A stretch of 64,000 nt of DNA from assembly GCA_039707655.1 (NCBI GenBank), contig CM077666.1, positions 398,617,886 through 398,681,885 of the forward strand. Direction: 5' to 3'. The DNA is from Elymus sibiricus. Its lineage: Eukaryota; Streptophyta; Magnoliopsida; Poales; Poaceae. The position numbers and the translations under genes are program-made. The notes beneath the pieces were generated by a model. That model was not told the DNA's origin. It was given only the letters and a program-made list of their open reading frames with translations, and did not search any database. Within the stretch, counting starts at the first letter, position 1. Every line of letters begins with the position of its first letter. This document shows positions 23,296-34,404 of the stretch, one piece after another.

Positions 23296-23841
23296 TAAGC
23301 ATGGGCTGGCGAGATCGAACGACTGGCCATCTCGTGTTGACCTAGCGCTATGGACACAGATGGCTGTGGGACCAGGACGCGTGGCTGGATGGGGACGCGA
23401 CTATGGCTGGATTAAAGTGTTTTCCATTGAACGTTGTGTAATGGTTAGAGCATCTCCACTCGCCCCCCCCCCCCCAACAGGCCCCCCCAAGCCCCTTTTT
23501 TATCGCCGGCGTGAAATAATCGGCCCAGTCGCGCCCCCAGAAGCCCATTTTTCGCCGGTTAGGGCCGAATTTGGCGCCGGCGAAGCCAGGCCGAACCCGG
23601 CGAGATGGGGGGCGCCCGGGGGCGCCGGGGGAAACGATTTTGGCGCGAAATCATGCGGACCCGCCGAGTCAGCGACTGGGCGCCTTCGTCGTCCTCATCG
23701 CCTCGGTTTCCCGCGGGAATCAATGCGAAGGCTGCCGCCGGTCAGCCTTCCATTGATTCCTCACGGGCGGCGCAGTGAAGGCGCGCCGACGCGCGTCCCG
23801 CCCCCTCCCACCACATGTACACACGGCCGCCCGCTCGCCGC

Positions 23842-23848
23842 TATAAAA
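23842..23848 (+). promoter_or_regulatory. TATA box of Harbinger-borne gene
   Basis: TATAAAA in GC-rich surroundings, 116 bp upstream of the ATG at 23964. Its position fits a start of transcription near 23875. Confidence 0.6.
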
Positions 23849-23963
23849 GCCGCCCCTCCCTCGCCGGTGGCCGCACATCGAGGGCGGCAACTCGCCGCGG
23901 TTGGAGTACCCGGCGCCCCCCTCCTTCTCTCGCCGTCGCGGCAGTTCCTGGACGCCGAGGCGA

Positions 23964-24461
23964 ATGGAGACGGCGTCCTCGTCCTCGTCCTCGTCGGGCT
24001 CCCGTTCCTCCGGGTCGCCGGCGCTCCTCCCCGTCAAGCCGGAGCCACGGGAGACGCCGCTCGGGCGGCGCACCCGCGGCGGCGCCCTCTTTATCAACGA
24101 GGGCGGCGTCCCTTCTCCTCCCTCCTCCCGCCTCGTCAAGCCGAAGACCGAGCCGGCGCTCCTTCCGGTGAAGAAGGAGCACGAGGCCATGGAGGCCGAC
24201 GAGGAGACCGGCCTCAAATGGGCGCGGGACGACTACGTCCGGCAGGAGATGGAACGCCAGCGCCGCGCCCTCGAGGAGATCGCCGCCCGGCGCCGCGGCC
24301 GCGAGGAGGGCGGCGTCGTCATCCTCGACGACAGCGACGAGGAGACGCCAGGGCCGTCCAACCCCGTCCGCCATGGTGACCCAGGGCAAGGGTGCAGCAA
24401 GGACGGCGGCGACGACGACGGCGGCGACTACACCAACTTCTACAGGCTCCTCGGCATGTAG
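23964..24461 (+). CDS. Small acidic/basic protein with SUMO-related motifs, transposon-borne
   Basis: The frame gives 165 aa from ATG 23964; upstream in frame only a TTG is found. Residues 5-19 are Ser-rich. Two psi-K-x-E sumoylation-type motifs are visible, VKPE (24-27) and VKKE (69-72). A charged helix, likely a coiled coil, spans about 84-115 (WARDDYVRQEMERQRRALEE). VVILDDSDEE (118-127) looks like a SUMO-interacting motif, a hydrophobic core followed by acidic residues. The C-terminus is DYTNFYRLLGM. The gene fills the inside of a Harbinger-like element with its own TATA box. I recall similar hypothetical proteins in Triticeae, but no function. The SUMO link is inference from motif shape only. 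Confidence 0.7.
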   Translation: METASSSSSSSGSRSSGSPALLPVKPEPRETPLGRRTRGGALFINEGGVPSPPSSRLVKPKTEPALLPVKKEHEAMEADEETGLKWARDDYVRQEMERQRRALEEIAARRRGREEGGVVILDDSDEETPGPSNPVRHGDPGQGCSKDGGDDDGGDYTNFYRLLGM

Positions 24462-24758
24462 AAGGCTCGAGGCGGCGGCGGCGGCGGCGTAGTAGTAGTA
24501 TTATTTTTAGTTTGTTTTTAAATTATGTTTTAAGTTTGTACAAATATCAATGAAAACGCCTGAATTTCCTTCAAATTTGTGTCGTTTGGTACGAAGGTTG
24601 GCCGAATTTTGACCGACTTTGGTTTTCAAAAAGCGGCGTCTGGGCCAGCTTGGGGCGGCGGTTGGGAAACCGACCGCCCCCACGCCGATTTTATCGTCGG
24701 TTGGCCCCCAGGCAGCGCTATTTCAAGCCCCTCGGGGTCCGAACGGCTGGAGATGCTC

Positions 24759-24885
24759 TTAACTTAGTGTGTATACACATATAGATGCAAATTCAAGTAT
24801 TCTCAAGGCATTGACGGTTTCCTACCTATCACGAGAAATTCTACTGTATATAAATTTGCCAAAAGGTTGTACTCCAGCGAGGACG
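24759..24885. other. Short intergenic stretch
   Basis: This holds the right TTA duplication of the Harbinger-like element and the presumed 3' untranslated part of the next minus-strand gene. Confidence 0.4.
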
Positions 24886-26175
24886 TTATTCCGAAGCAGC
24901 AAGATCGTGGCGATTCCGGTGCTCCCATAGACGTTTAGAAGGTGCCTCTGGTTGGCTACCAGTCTGCCATTGATGCAACGGTTCATGAGCTTGCTCGCCG
25001 TGTCGTGAGGCAACATGAGCTTGAGGTCTCCTGTCCTCTCCCGGTCGTAGGCTGTCAATTAGCAACCGCTGTTCAGCTTGCTCTCCGTGACATGGAGCAG
25101 GACGGTCGTGGTGCTCACGGTTTTCAGGTGGCATCTGGACAAACGACGGCAGTGGCCAATAGGATCCCCATGGCGGAACGACGCCTGCACTTGCACCCGG
25201 ACACCATTGCTGCAGAGGTTGACCTGGCTCTCCATGCAACCGCATCGTCCCAGCATTGTCGGTGCACGACCAAGGATAGGTGACCGCCATGGAATCATTG
25301 GAAGTAGTACGAGCTGCGGATGGCTCTAGTACCCCGCCGTTGGGAACCGGCTGGTCTCTCTGGTGAAGCAGTTGTCCAGTCGGGTCATGCATCGTCGTCG
25401 ACGACGATGGTAGCTGCGGAGAGGCGGCAGCAATCCGACGATCGCCGCTGCTTGAACTAGTAACCAGACGTGGGCCGTCCAACCCAGCCGGTACCGGCAA
25501 TCCCACGTCGTTCGGGACGGCCATGGCGGTTTGCTGCGCCGCTGTTCCTTGTGCTGTCGCTGCGGCATCGGCGGCGCGAACCGTTCGGTACTGGTGCAGC
25601 AGAAGTTCGAGCCGCTCGGCCTGCTTCCTCAAATCCATCTTGACGTAGTACTCTTTGAACCAACTATTGTTCTGGTCACGAAGCTCCTTGTAAACTGGAC
25701 GTGCACCAATCAAATTGATAATAAGAAATAATATTAATACATGGTGTTAGTTAATCTAACCGGTAACCCAAATTCTTGACATGATCGGTAGATATAGATC
25801 CAAGAACACACGAGGTGGTAAACCCACCGTGTATCCGGAAAAAAAAAACTGGGAAACGTACAGCTTACCGGCAAACGCGGTCGCCGGGTGAAACCCCTTG
25901 ACGCGAAGCTCCTGGAACATCTGCTCCTTGCTCATGCCTGCCGCCAGGCATCTCTCCAGCTCCTCCTTAACCTTCACCGCCCAGAATTATAACAGATTAG
26001 TTTCACTTTCCCCGTTGTTTGATCGCGCGCCGGACAGCGGCGCCATTGAAAATTTAGCACAAGATCTTACTTGGGCGATGAACGCACGGGCGCCGTCTTC
26101 GTCGCCGTCGGCGTTGAGGGCTGTCCCGCTGCTGCCTTGGTCGTTGCCACGGTTGCCTGCCTCGTCCTGCCCCAT
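24886..26175 (-). CDS. Plant-specific TIGR01589-type domain protein, 3 exons
   Basis: Three exons can be joined in phase with GT-AG introns: 26175-26071, 25971-25869 and 25694-24886, in all 1017 nt and 338 aa. Residues 30-106 match my memory of the TIGR01589 plant domain: FIAQ / VKEELERCLAAGMSKEQM / FHPATAFA / VYKELRDQNNSWFKEYY, ending in a leucine-rich helix (LRKQAERLELLLHQY). The rest, about residue 110 on, is Ser/Pro/Gln/His-rich and probably disordered. Molecular function of the family is not known to me. Introns of 99 and 174 bp are normal for grasses. A longer upstream ATG at 26267 opens a different, overlapping frame. The distal end of exon 3 could be shortened by another intron, which I cannot exclude. 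Confidence 0.72.
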
Positions 26176-26267
26176 TGTGCACTGGTTGAATGCGTGTCTC
26201 CTTCACTTTGATTTCCTGCCGCAGTTGAAGGGGTGGAGACGAGCGGTGGTGTGGCCACGAGCTGCAT
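26067..26267 (-). other. Overlapping upstream open reading frame
   Basis: ATG 26267 opens a 66-codon frame that runs past the main ATG at 26175 in another frame and stops at the exon 1 donor site. If both lie on one mRNA, ribosomes starting here would miss the main start. Whether the transcript starts upstream of 26267 is unknown. Confidence 0.35.
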
Positions 26268-26433
26268 AAACAGAGGGGTTGTTCGACGTTGCGTGGTGGT
26301 TACCTAGCTTTATTATGCCCACACCATCTTGGGTTGGTACGTTGATCCGGTGATTGATTCGAGGCTAGCTTCCCGGAGTCCAGACAACCTTCGCCGGCGC
26401 CTTGATTATGTGGATCTGGGCAGACCGTCTTCG

Positions 26434-27345
26434 TTTTTTTTTTTTGAAACCATATCTGGATTAAAAAGCAGGAAATACAAAGCGCTGGATACATCCAGAC
26501 ACGGGACAGCTGTCCCCAAATGCAGAAAACACCCTAGAGAAAATGAAAAACACAAAGAAGGCCCTAGGATATTCTCTACTGCATCTGATCCGCCGCCGCT
26601 CGTCTCGTCGCCGTCGCGCCGCCGAAGAGCCGGAGAAGGACGAAGACCAATAGAGAGGCCGCTGAATCACCAGCTCAGAACTCTTGAGGACCGAAGTCAA
26701 GCTCGTTGATGTCGCCGCATGTATTAGTGGCCGCGCATGGCGAGCCTTTGGCACCGAGGAAGGATCATCGGCGGGGGACACACCCCGAACTGAGCTGGTG
26801 GTTAGGCCAGCGCCGCCAACCATGGCGAACGCAGTAGCCCACAGGAGCACCAAGATGGGAACAGCAGCACAAAATCCGTGAGCTGCACTACTCGAATGAG
26901 CAGCAGCAACCCGACTACTCCTGTACACGAACCCTCCAGGAACCATCGCCGACGTCGGAGTCACACGCCTGCGAAGCGGGGCCAGATCCGGAGAACAAAA
27001 GGCCACCGATGTGGTTGGCGCCGTCGCTGAACCAACCGCACCACGGCAACCCCCAAGCTCCTCGCCGCCGCCGTCACGGACGCCGTCGAGGTGGAGCTGG
27101 AGCTGGAGGACGGTTATTCCACATGCCGGCGGCGCAGCCACCAAGACGCCGCCGTCGGGAACAACACTCCACACCCTATTTACAGCCCGGACGCACGAAA
27201 CTGGGGTTCCCCCACCCTCCCGCCGCCGGAGCGGCCGGCGCAGGGTAGGAGAACCCGCGGCGGCGCCGGGGGAAATGGGGGGAAGACGAAACTCCTTACC
27301 TCTCGCCTCTCTCTGCACTGAGGAAAGGGAAAGGGAAAGGGAGGG
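26434..27345 (-). mobile_element. GC-rich non-autonomous retroposon, copy B
   Basis: On the minus strand it starts with CT-rich sequence near 27345 and ends with an A tract (plus-strand T run 26434-26445). It shares with copy A (1838-2724) the early GC-rich part (CGGCGGGAGGGTG), the word TGCGGCGACATCAACG / TGCGGTGACTTCAACG, and the tail with TAGGGTGTTTTCTGCA, GGGACAGCTGT and TTAATCCAGATATGGTTTC. Middle parts differ. It has a minus frame of 285 codons without a known domain. It lies about 260 bp upstream of the TIGR01589-type gene, in the same orientation. Confidence 0.68.
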
Positions 27346-27473
27346 ACAGACCGGTGGCTAGCGACTGACGTACAGAACTAGGAGATCAGAACGTTGGGAG
27401 TTAGTTATAGATCAGCCTAACTGAGCCTTTTGTGGGCCTCTAATGGGCTCATGCCTGATCGTCCCATATAGTA

Positions 27474-27705
27474 GGGACCCCAGTAAATTCCGAACGTTTG
27501 GATTTTAAGCATGTCACCCGGACGTTTTTTTCATGGCAACTTTAATTGATACAAGGTGGTGCCCTAAAACATGACAACTTTGTCCCAGTTTATTTTTTTT
27601 GTCAGAAATTGCCATGTTTGTCAACCTCGCGTGAACTAAAGTTGCCATGAAAAACGTTCGGGCTGCCATGTTTAAAATCTAAATGTTCGGGATTTATCAT
27701 TTCCG
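27474..27705. mobile_element. Miniature inverted-repeat element with GTTGCCATG arms
   Basis: 232 bp with inverted arms: the left arm holds GGATTTTAAGCATGTCACCC and TTCATGGCAACTTTAAT, the right arm their counterparts AACTAAAGTTGCCATGAA and GGCTGCCATGTTTAAAATC. TATAGTA occurs on both sides (27467-27473, 27706-27712), a possible target duplication of 7-9 bp as in Mutator-like elements. Confidence 0.6.
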
Positions 27706-27900
27706 TATAGTAAAAGTCAAAGTATTACCCTAAAAAAGAACCTAAATGCTAGAAAGTGCAACTACGCTATTCAGACGAAGCGAGCACACTGTTCTTTTTC
27801 CGATAAATGATGCGCGCGCGACCTGGCCATGAGTCTGCCATACGACAAAGAAAACAACAAATAATCCGTTCACACTAGACAACGGCTATAGGTGTTCGAT

Positions 27901-29275
27901 GCTACTTCATGTCTCTTTTGTGCATTAAATGTTGTTTAAATAAATTTCAAAAAGCTATAACTTTTGAACAAATCCTTGGAATAGCGATCCGTTTTCACCG
28001 TTAGGTTTCTTGCGACGAGATATTGAAAACTAGATCACATATGAATATGTTTTGATAAAAAAAATCAAAAGCAACTTTGATGCTAGATTATGCAACTTGA
28101 GTGTTAAACAGAAGCAACTTGTCTTGCACCATGTGTACTAGTGAAAATTTACCTAGCAAGTATTTCGCAGACAATTGAGAAACCTTGGTAGACAACTTTT
28201 CACCGTATATAGGCAACTAAGCATCATCGGTGGGCAACTTTGGCATTACATGGATGCAATTTTACTAAAAGAGGAAATTCACTTTATGAAGGTGCATACA
28301 ACATATATTATGTATGCACGATCATATTATCGTCTATCCATGATTTGCAAAAGCGGTTAAAACATTTCTTCTAAGTGGTCTATCATGGTTATGAAGTTGT
28401 CCATAGCACAACGTGTGAACTAAATTAGGATTGATGTTAGAAAACAAATAAGATAGGCAACTTCACACCATTAAAAGAAACTAGTTAGCAATGATAGGCA
28501 ACTAACTAGCAACAACAAACAACTTTGAAACAGAGGTAGGTACCATCACATCAGTTTTCAGAAGTAACTTTCCTTCTACGAGAGGCAACTTCAGTGCTAT
28601 AAATAGGCAACTTCGCTGCATTTTGTGCCCTAGTTAATTTCGTCTAATATTCTCAAAACTTGATCACTGTGACTTCTAAGTTGCCTACCATTGATGCTCG
28701 TATGTTGTTGTTTCGAAATTCTCAAAATATTATGAATTCGTCTACTATTGATGATCAGTTGTCTATAATTTCTAGTTATTTGCTTATCGTGGGTGCTATA
28801 ATTGCCTGACATTCCTAATTAGTTGCCTACCAAGGATGTTCAGTTGCATGTCATCGCGCTAATTAGTTGCCTACAATACTATGAAATGTTTTCCATCGTC
28901 GTTACCTCAAGTTGCCTATACTTCGAACCATATTGTTAGGATACTCGCTAGCTATGGTAGGCAACTTAGAGGTGAAGCTAGTCAACTTGATAGTCCCGGT
29001 AACCAACTTAGAAGGATTTTTCGCTGATAGGCAGTCATACTAGGAAAAAAGAAGTTGCTTTCCTATAGCACTAAAGTTGCCTTAATATTATCCAAAGTTG
29101 CCCGCCAAAGAAAGTTTGTCGAAACCTAACCATATCGGATCTAGTTTTGAAGAAGTCGTCGTGAGAAACCCAACGGCGAAAACGGATCTGAATTCCGACG
29201 CGCAAATCAAAAGTTATAGTTTTTAAATTTTTTGAAACTCAAATGAATGCACATGGGACAAGATCTTAGCTGATT
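27901..29275. mobile_element. Foldback-like element rich in GGCAACTT / AAGTTGCC
   Basis: Two long inverted arms, about 27901-28060 and 29100-29275, share GCTATAACTTTTGA / CTATAACTTTTGAT, GATCCGTTTTCACCGTT / GATCCGTTTTCGCCGTT, GGTTTCTTGCGACGA and GAAAACTAGATC. The core between them repeats GGCAACTT in one or the other orientation many times with irregular spacing. No protein frame is present. Class unknown; Mutator-like or foldback is likely. Confidence 0.6.
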
Positions 29276-29990
29276 TCTTGTAGCATGAAGACGACTGGTA
29301 CTTTCCATTTTGGATTTTTGTTGGTTTCGAAATCACGTGGGCTTGGGGGACGTGGTGGGGACACTGGTTTTCTCTTTTTGAAAAATGACAGCCTGACTTT
29401 CCATATACAAGCATCTGCTCGCCGGCCCTAACAAGCGCATGGGCGCTGGTTAGCCATATCCAAGAAAACCTCACCAAAAAAAGTAGAAGTCAAAGTAGTG
29501 TGTATAGATTTTAGGACGTATGAAGAAGACTGGCATCATAAAAGGTTGAATCACACTATAAAAATGAATTGGGGTAACTTTTGAGGCTCTCACCAAAACA
29601 TACTCAACACTAATACTTCCTCTGTAAAGAAATATAAGAGTGTTTATTTGGTTAGTAATTTATTTTGGACCCCAATATGGACCCGACGTTCGATCTGGGA
29701 GGTATAGTTCCCTTGAAGCGATCGATCGATCGAACGAAAGCGTTCGATCTGCGAACCTATCTCAAGCGAACGATTGTAGCGGGCTTATACTGCTGGCCCA
29801 TCAAGTTACGGAAAAACAGTCGGGCCGAAAACGAAAAAAGGGCCAGGCACAACCCATCTACATTCCTATAGAACATTTAAAAAAGTACCAAACACAACAA
29901 ACAATAAGAAAAAAAAGGAAAACATGCCATATATAAAAATTTACAAATTGACGTGCATGCGGAACTAAAAATCTATCATATCTAAATAAA
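29276..29990. other. Mixed region, no gene
   Basis: A Stowaway-like half (TTCCTCTGTAAAGAAATATA) lies near 29610 without its partner end. GATCGATCGATCGAACG follows near 29720. No coding region is supported. Confidence 0.45.
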
Positions 29991-31930
29991 CAAAATGAAA
30001 ATTGACAAAAATGTGAAAGAACCTAAGTTGTCATGGTCTAAAATGTTGGCAAAAAGAATATTGAAAATAAACATTATGAAAAAATAAGTCTTATGAAAAT
30101 CAAATCTGCCATTGGATGTTTCAAAAATGAATTTGCCGTGGTGTATAAAGGATTTTTTGTTTCGATGATTTTGTACAAACAATGGAATTTACGACGATTT
30201 GTTCGACAAAATTGTCCATGTTCCAAAATGAAATAATTTCCATGTTCCCAAAATTATTGACCATGTTCGAAAAACTAAATTTGCCATTGTCCAACACTAT
30301 ATTTGCTATGGTGCGAAAAAAACAATTGTCATGGTGCTAGTACAATTTTTTTGCCATGAGCCTAGTATAAAATTTGCCATGGTAAAAATCATCCCATGAT
30401 CCATGAGAGTAAGTTTGCGATTGGTGTAAAATTATGGCAGATTTACATGGTCTTGACACAAAGAAATAAATTTGCCATGGTCGTAATATAAAATTTTCCA
30501 TGTTAAATTTTCTTTTTGCCAAGATCAGAAAAAAAGTTGACATGATCTAAAAAAAGAAATTTGCCATCATACGTGAATTAAAATTTTCATGGTCTAAAAA
30601 TAAAATGACCATGGTCGAACTAGTGAAAAGTGCTATGGTCAATTTTTTTTTGCATGGTCGTAATATAAAATTTGCCATGTTTAAAAAGGATTTTGCCATG
30701 GTCAGACAAAATAAAGTTGACATGTTTTATAAAAAATAAATTGCCATCATACATGAAGTAAATTTGCCATCGTCTAAAAATAAAATTACCATGGTCCAAC
30801 TAGTAAGAAAGACATGGTTTAATAAAAACAAATTTGCCAGGGTCCCAATATAAATTTGCAATGGTCGTAATATAAAATTTGCCATGTAAAAAATAACATT
30901 TGCCATGGTTAGAAAAATTAAGTTGACATGATATTTTTTTTTTGCTATCATACATGAAGTAAAATTGCCATGGTGCATAAACTACAATTGCCATACTGCA
31001 AAAAAAAAACTAAATTTGTTATGTTGGGAAGGAAACATGTGCCATGATGTGCAATAAAAAATGAATTTTCCATGCCATATACAATAAAAATTCCAGGATG
31101 TGCATGGACGTACTTGCCATTGTGCTAAAAAAATGACAAGAATGTACTATATGAAGATTTTATAGTGGGTAGTTAATTTTTTTTGCCATGGTCCATATAA
31201 TATATTTGCTGTAGATAGATAAAAAAGAGTTGCCGCTAGTCAGAGCATTATATTTGTGCCTAAATTATCATACATTGCCATGGTCTATAGTATAGATATG
31301 CCATGGCAATAAATAGCTCTGTAGATCAAGGCAATTACCGCATATGTGAAATTGCCAAGCTATAAATGAAGAAAAACATTCTGCCATGTGATGTTAAACC
31401 AGAAAATGCCATCGTCTGTATACCAGTTTTGCCAGGGACACAGGAAAAAGAGTTCCCACTAGTTTGATATTGCTGTTCAAGTCTATAATTAACAAAAATT
31501 ACCACGCTATTGAATTGGCCATGGCAAAAGCACTACTTGAAAAAGCATGGTACGTGCGAAACAAAAGATGTCATATAGACAAAAAAGAGAAGCATTCAGT
31601 CAACTTCATATTCTCTATTGTTCCATGGCAAAAAGGGAACATATGAAACTTTGCCATGACTGTTAAGTAGATATAGTACAAATGTAAACTAACCATGGCA
31701 GAATACATTTGGATTTTAAAAAATAAAAATGTGTCCCCCCCCCCCCTACAAATGTCAAGTTGTAACCACAGACACAAGTTTGCTATGGCAACAAATGTTG
31801 AGACATGGCAAAAAATAACTATCTTGTTTGTTCTGTTCCTATGGGGATTTTGCCATCCGAATAAATGTGCAGATATAACACACTTGATGGCATGGCAGAA
31901 ATTAAGGGATCCATGGCAATTTTGACAAAA
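29991..31930 (+). repeat. AT-rich degenerate array of TTTGCCATGG words
   Basis: Over about 1.9 kb the words TTTGCCATGG, TTGCCATCA, TTGCCATG and GTTGACATG recur more than 20 times, each followed by an AT-rich spacer of about 20-50 bp. Neighbouring units have similar spacers (ATAATATAAAATTTGCCATG), so the array likely grew by duplication. It ends in sequence with TCCATGGCAATTTTGAC and passes into a GC-rich stretch at about 31975 that continues beyond the solo LTR. No protein is encoded. Confidence 0.8.
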
Positions 31931-31974
31931 ATGCTGCAAAAATTGTAAAGGGAGAAGGGGAAGTACTGAATGAT

Positions 31975-32102
31975 TTGGTCCATGGCGGTTTCGGCGCGAG
32001 TTGGGAGTGGTGCAGGTGCAACCCTGAAGGAGCAGGAGGCGAGCTGCGGCACATGCATCGACGGGAGGAGCAGGAAGCGAGCCGCACATCGGCTGGGCAC
32101 AG
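31975..32102 (+). other. GC-rich segment, left of solo LTR
   Basis: The GC-rich sequence beginning GGTCCATGGCGGTTTCGG runs up to the CACAG duplication. It continues on the other side of the solo LTR at 33624. Together they form one interrupted GC-rich, gene-like tract. Confidence 0.5.
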
Positions 32103-33618
32103 TGATGACCCACAAGTATAGGGGATCAATCGTAGTCCTTTCGATAAGTAAGAGTGTCGAACCCAACGAGGAGCGGAAGGAAATGACAAGCGGTTTTCAG
32201 CAAGGTATTTTCTGCAAGCACTGAAATTTTCGGTAACGAGTAGTTTGATAGTAAGATAATTTGTAACAAGTGACAAGTAGCAATAGTAACAAAGAGTGCA
32301 GCAAGGTGGCCCAATCCTTTTTATAGCAAAGGACAAGCCGGAACGATCTCTTATAGTAAGTAAAGCGTTCTCGAGGACACATGGGAATTTCATCTAGTCA
32401 CTTTCATCATGTTTGTTTGATTTGCGTTCGCTACTTTGATAATTTGATATGTGGGTGGACTGATGCTTGGGTGCTGTTCTTACTTGAACAAGCCTCCCAC
32501 TTATGATTACCCCCTCTCTCAAGCATCCGCAACTACGAAAGAAGAATTAAGATAACTCTAACCATAGCATTAAACATATGGATCCAAATCAGCCCCTTAC
32601 GGAATAGCGCATAAATTAGGGTTTAAGCTTCTGTCACTCTAGCAACCCATCATCTAATTACTACTCCACAATGCATTCCCTTAGGCCCAAAGATGGTGAA
32701 GTGTCATGTAGTCGACGTTCACACGACACCACTAAGGGAATCAACAACATACATATCATCAAAATATCGAACGAATATCAAATTCACATGATTACTTATG
32801 ACAAGACTTCTCCCATGTCTTCAAGAACAAAAGTAACTACTCACAAATCATAATCATGTTCAAGATCAGAGGGGTATTGAATAGCATAATAGATCTGAAC
32901 ATATAATCTTACACCAAATAAACCAACTAGCATCAACTACAAGATGTAATCAACACTACTAGCAACCCACAGGTACCAATCTGAGGTTTTGAGACAAAGA
33001 TTGAATACAAGAGATGAACTAGGGTTTGAGATGAGATGGTGCTGGTGAAGATGTTGATGAAGATTAGTCCTCCCACGATGAGAGGATCGCTGGTGATGTC
33101 GATGGCGACGGTTTCCCCCTCCCGGAGGGAAGTATCCCCGGCAGAATCTCTCCGCCGGAGAGCAAAAGTGCTCCTGTCCAAGTTCCGCCTCGAGACGGCG
33201 GCGCACCGTCCCGAATGTCTTCTCTATATTTTTTCTAGGGCAAATGGACTTATATACCAGAAAATGGGGGCCAGAGGCTGGCCAGGGCCCCACGAGCCAC
33301 CAGGGCGTGCCTGGGGGTGGCACGCCCTGGTGCCTCGTGGTCACCTGGGTGGCCCCCTCTGGTACTTCTTGCTTCCAGTATTTTTTATTTATTCCAAAAT
33401 AATTCTCCCTAAAATTTCAGCTCATTTGGAGATGTGCAGAATAGGTATCTCTGACATAGCTTTTTCAGGTCCAGAATTCCAGCTGCCGACAATCTCCCTC
33501 CTTGTGTGAATCTTGCATATTAAGAGAGAAAGGCATTAAAATTGCTCCACAAAGTGTTATATTGATCAAAAATACTATAAATAACAGTAGCAAAACATGA
33601 TGCAAAATGGACGTATCA
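32103..33618. mobile_element. Solo LTR with CACAG target duplication
   Basis: 1516 bp, plus-strand start TGATGACCCACAAGTATAGG and end ATGGACGTATCA, so terminal TGATG(A) / (CG)TATCA in TG...CA form. CACAG stands on both sides (32098-32102, 33619-33623). No internal region is present. This is the product of recombination between two LTRs of one inserted element. I recall this LTR as very common in Triticeae, but do not name the family. Orientation is not certain without internal genes. Confidence 0.88.
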
Positions 33619-33623
33619 CACAG

Positions 33624-34072
33624 CGCCGCGTCGGCTCCGCCACATGTCCTCCCCTTTGGCGACCCGCCTCCTCGAGCAGCGACCTATCGCGTCCTCCTCG
33701 CTGCAACTCCTCCCCGTCCACACCTCGCTTCCTCAAAGACTGGACCACCGGCTCCGTCGCTGCGCCTCCCCCTTCCGCGCCCCGGCCTCCTCGAGCCGCG
33801 CTGCATCGGCGTCCGCTCCGCCGTTTGACCACCCCCGCCACGCTCCACCTCCGTGCCACGACCACCTCGAGCCTGCTTATGCTGCTAGGAAGCACCGGCA
33901 CCGGACCTCTCCTCTCCGTCGACCTATTGCGGCTGCGCCCCGGCGGTGCTCTCGCCTGGACGAAAATGGAACAAGGAAGGGGATGAAGAGAGATGCGTTG
34001 GGCAGAGGATGGAAGGCAGTTCGCATTGGGGAGAGAAAAGGAGTTTTCGTGGAGGCACAGAACATTACAGAA
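33624..34072 (+). other. GC-rich gene-like tract, right of solo LTR
   Basis: It is C-rich on the plus strand with words like CTCCTCGAGC and CCGCGC. Frames are open on both strands, none recognisable. It continues the tract at 31975-32102, and may be a captured promoter/exon piece of the element with the TTTGCCATGG array. Confidence 0.4.
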
Positions 34073-34089
34073 GCTGACGTGTCTCTTTT

Positions 34090-34404
34090 TATTTAACACA
34101 CTACAAACACAAACACTCATACAACGCACGTACACTCACTCCTGTGAACGCAAACATGCACACCCTACCCTATGAGAACCTCCGAGACTGAGTGAGACTG
34201 AGCGGTCACATCATCTTGAGATTGGTGAAGTCGTCACACACGTCTTCGTAATCGACGGGAACGTCTCCTCCCACTGAATGCACACCGCTGAAAGGTTTGA
34301 AATAAATTAAGAAAAATGCGACCACCAATGCCAACTCTAGAACTTCAACCCTGATGGGTTGTTTCCATCACAAGAAACCTAACCATCTGAGTTACACTCA
34401 GTTC
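34090..34404 (-). mobile_element. Au-type SINE, full length, 17-bp target duplications
   Basis: On the minus strand the 5' end has a tRNA-like head: AACTCAGATGGTTAGG (box A region) and AGGGTTGAAGTTCTAG (box B region). The body has GGGAGGAGACGTTCCCGTCG and ends near a T/A-rich tail. GCTGACGTGTCTCTTTT flanks it on both sides (34073-34089, 34405-34421), a typical SINE duplication. Confidence 0.88.

Larger units (their letters stand above)
23448..24758 (+). mobile_element. Harbinger-like element carrying a complete small gene
   Basis: 1311 bp with GAGCATCTCC at the left and its reverse complement GGAGATGCTC at the right, flanked by TTA at 23445-23447 and 24759-24761. The inner sequence is GC-rich with a C run near the left end. 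It holds TATA box, open frame and a 3' AT-rich region, but nothing like a transposase. It lies 152 bp from the element at 22472-23295. Confidence 0.75.

Noticed and set aside
23360..24379. 339-codon plus-strand frame overlapping the Harbinger-borne gene
   Set aside because: It starts outside the element, crosses its left end and the poly-C run, and is Arg/Pro-rich from GC bias. The 165-codon frame has the TATA box, the ATG and protein-like composition.
33036..33509. 157-codon plus-strand frame at 33 kb
   Set aside because: It lies entirely inside the solo LTR, which is non-coding.
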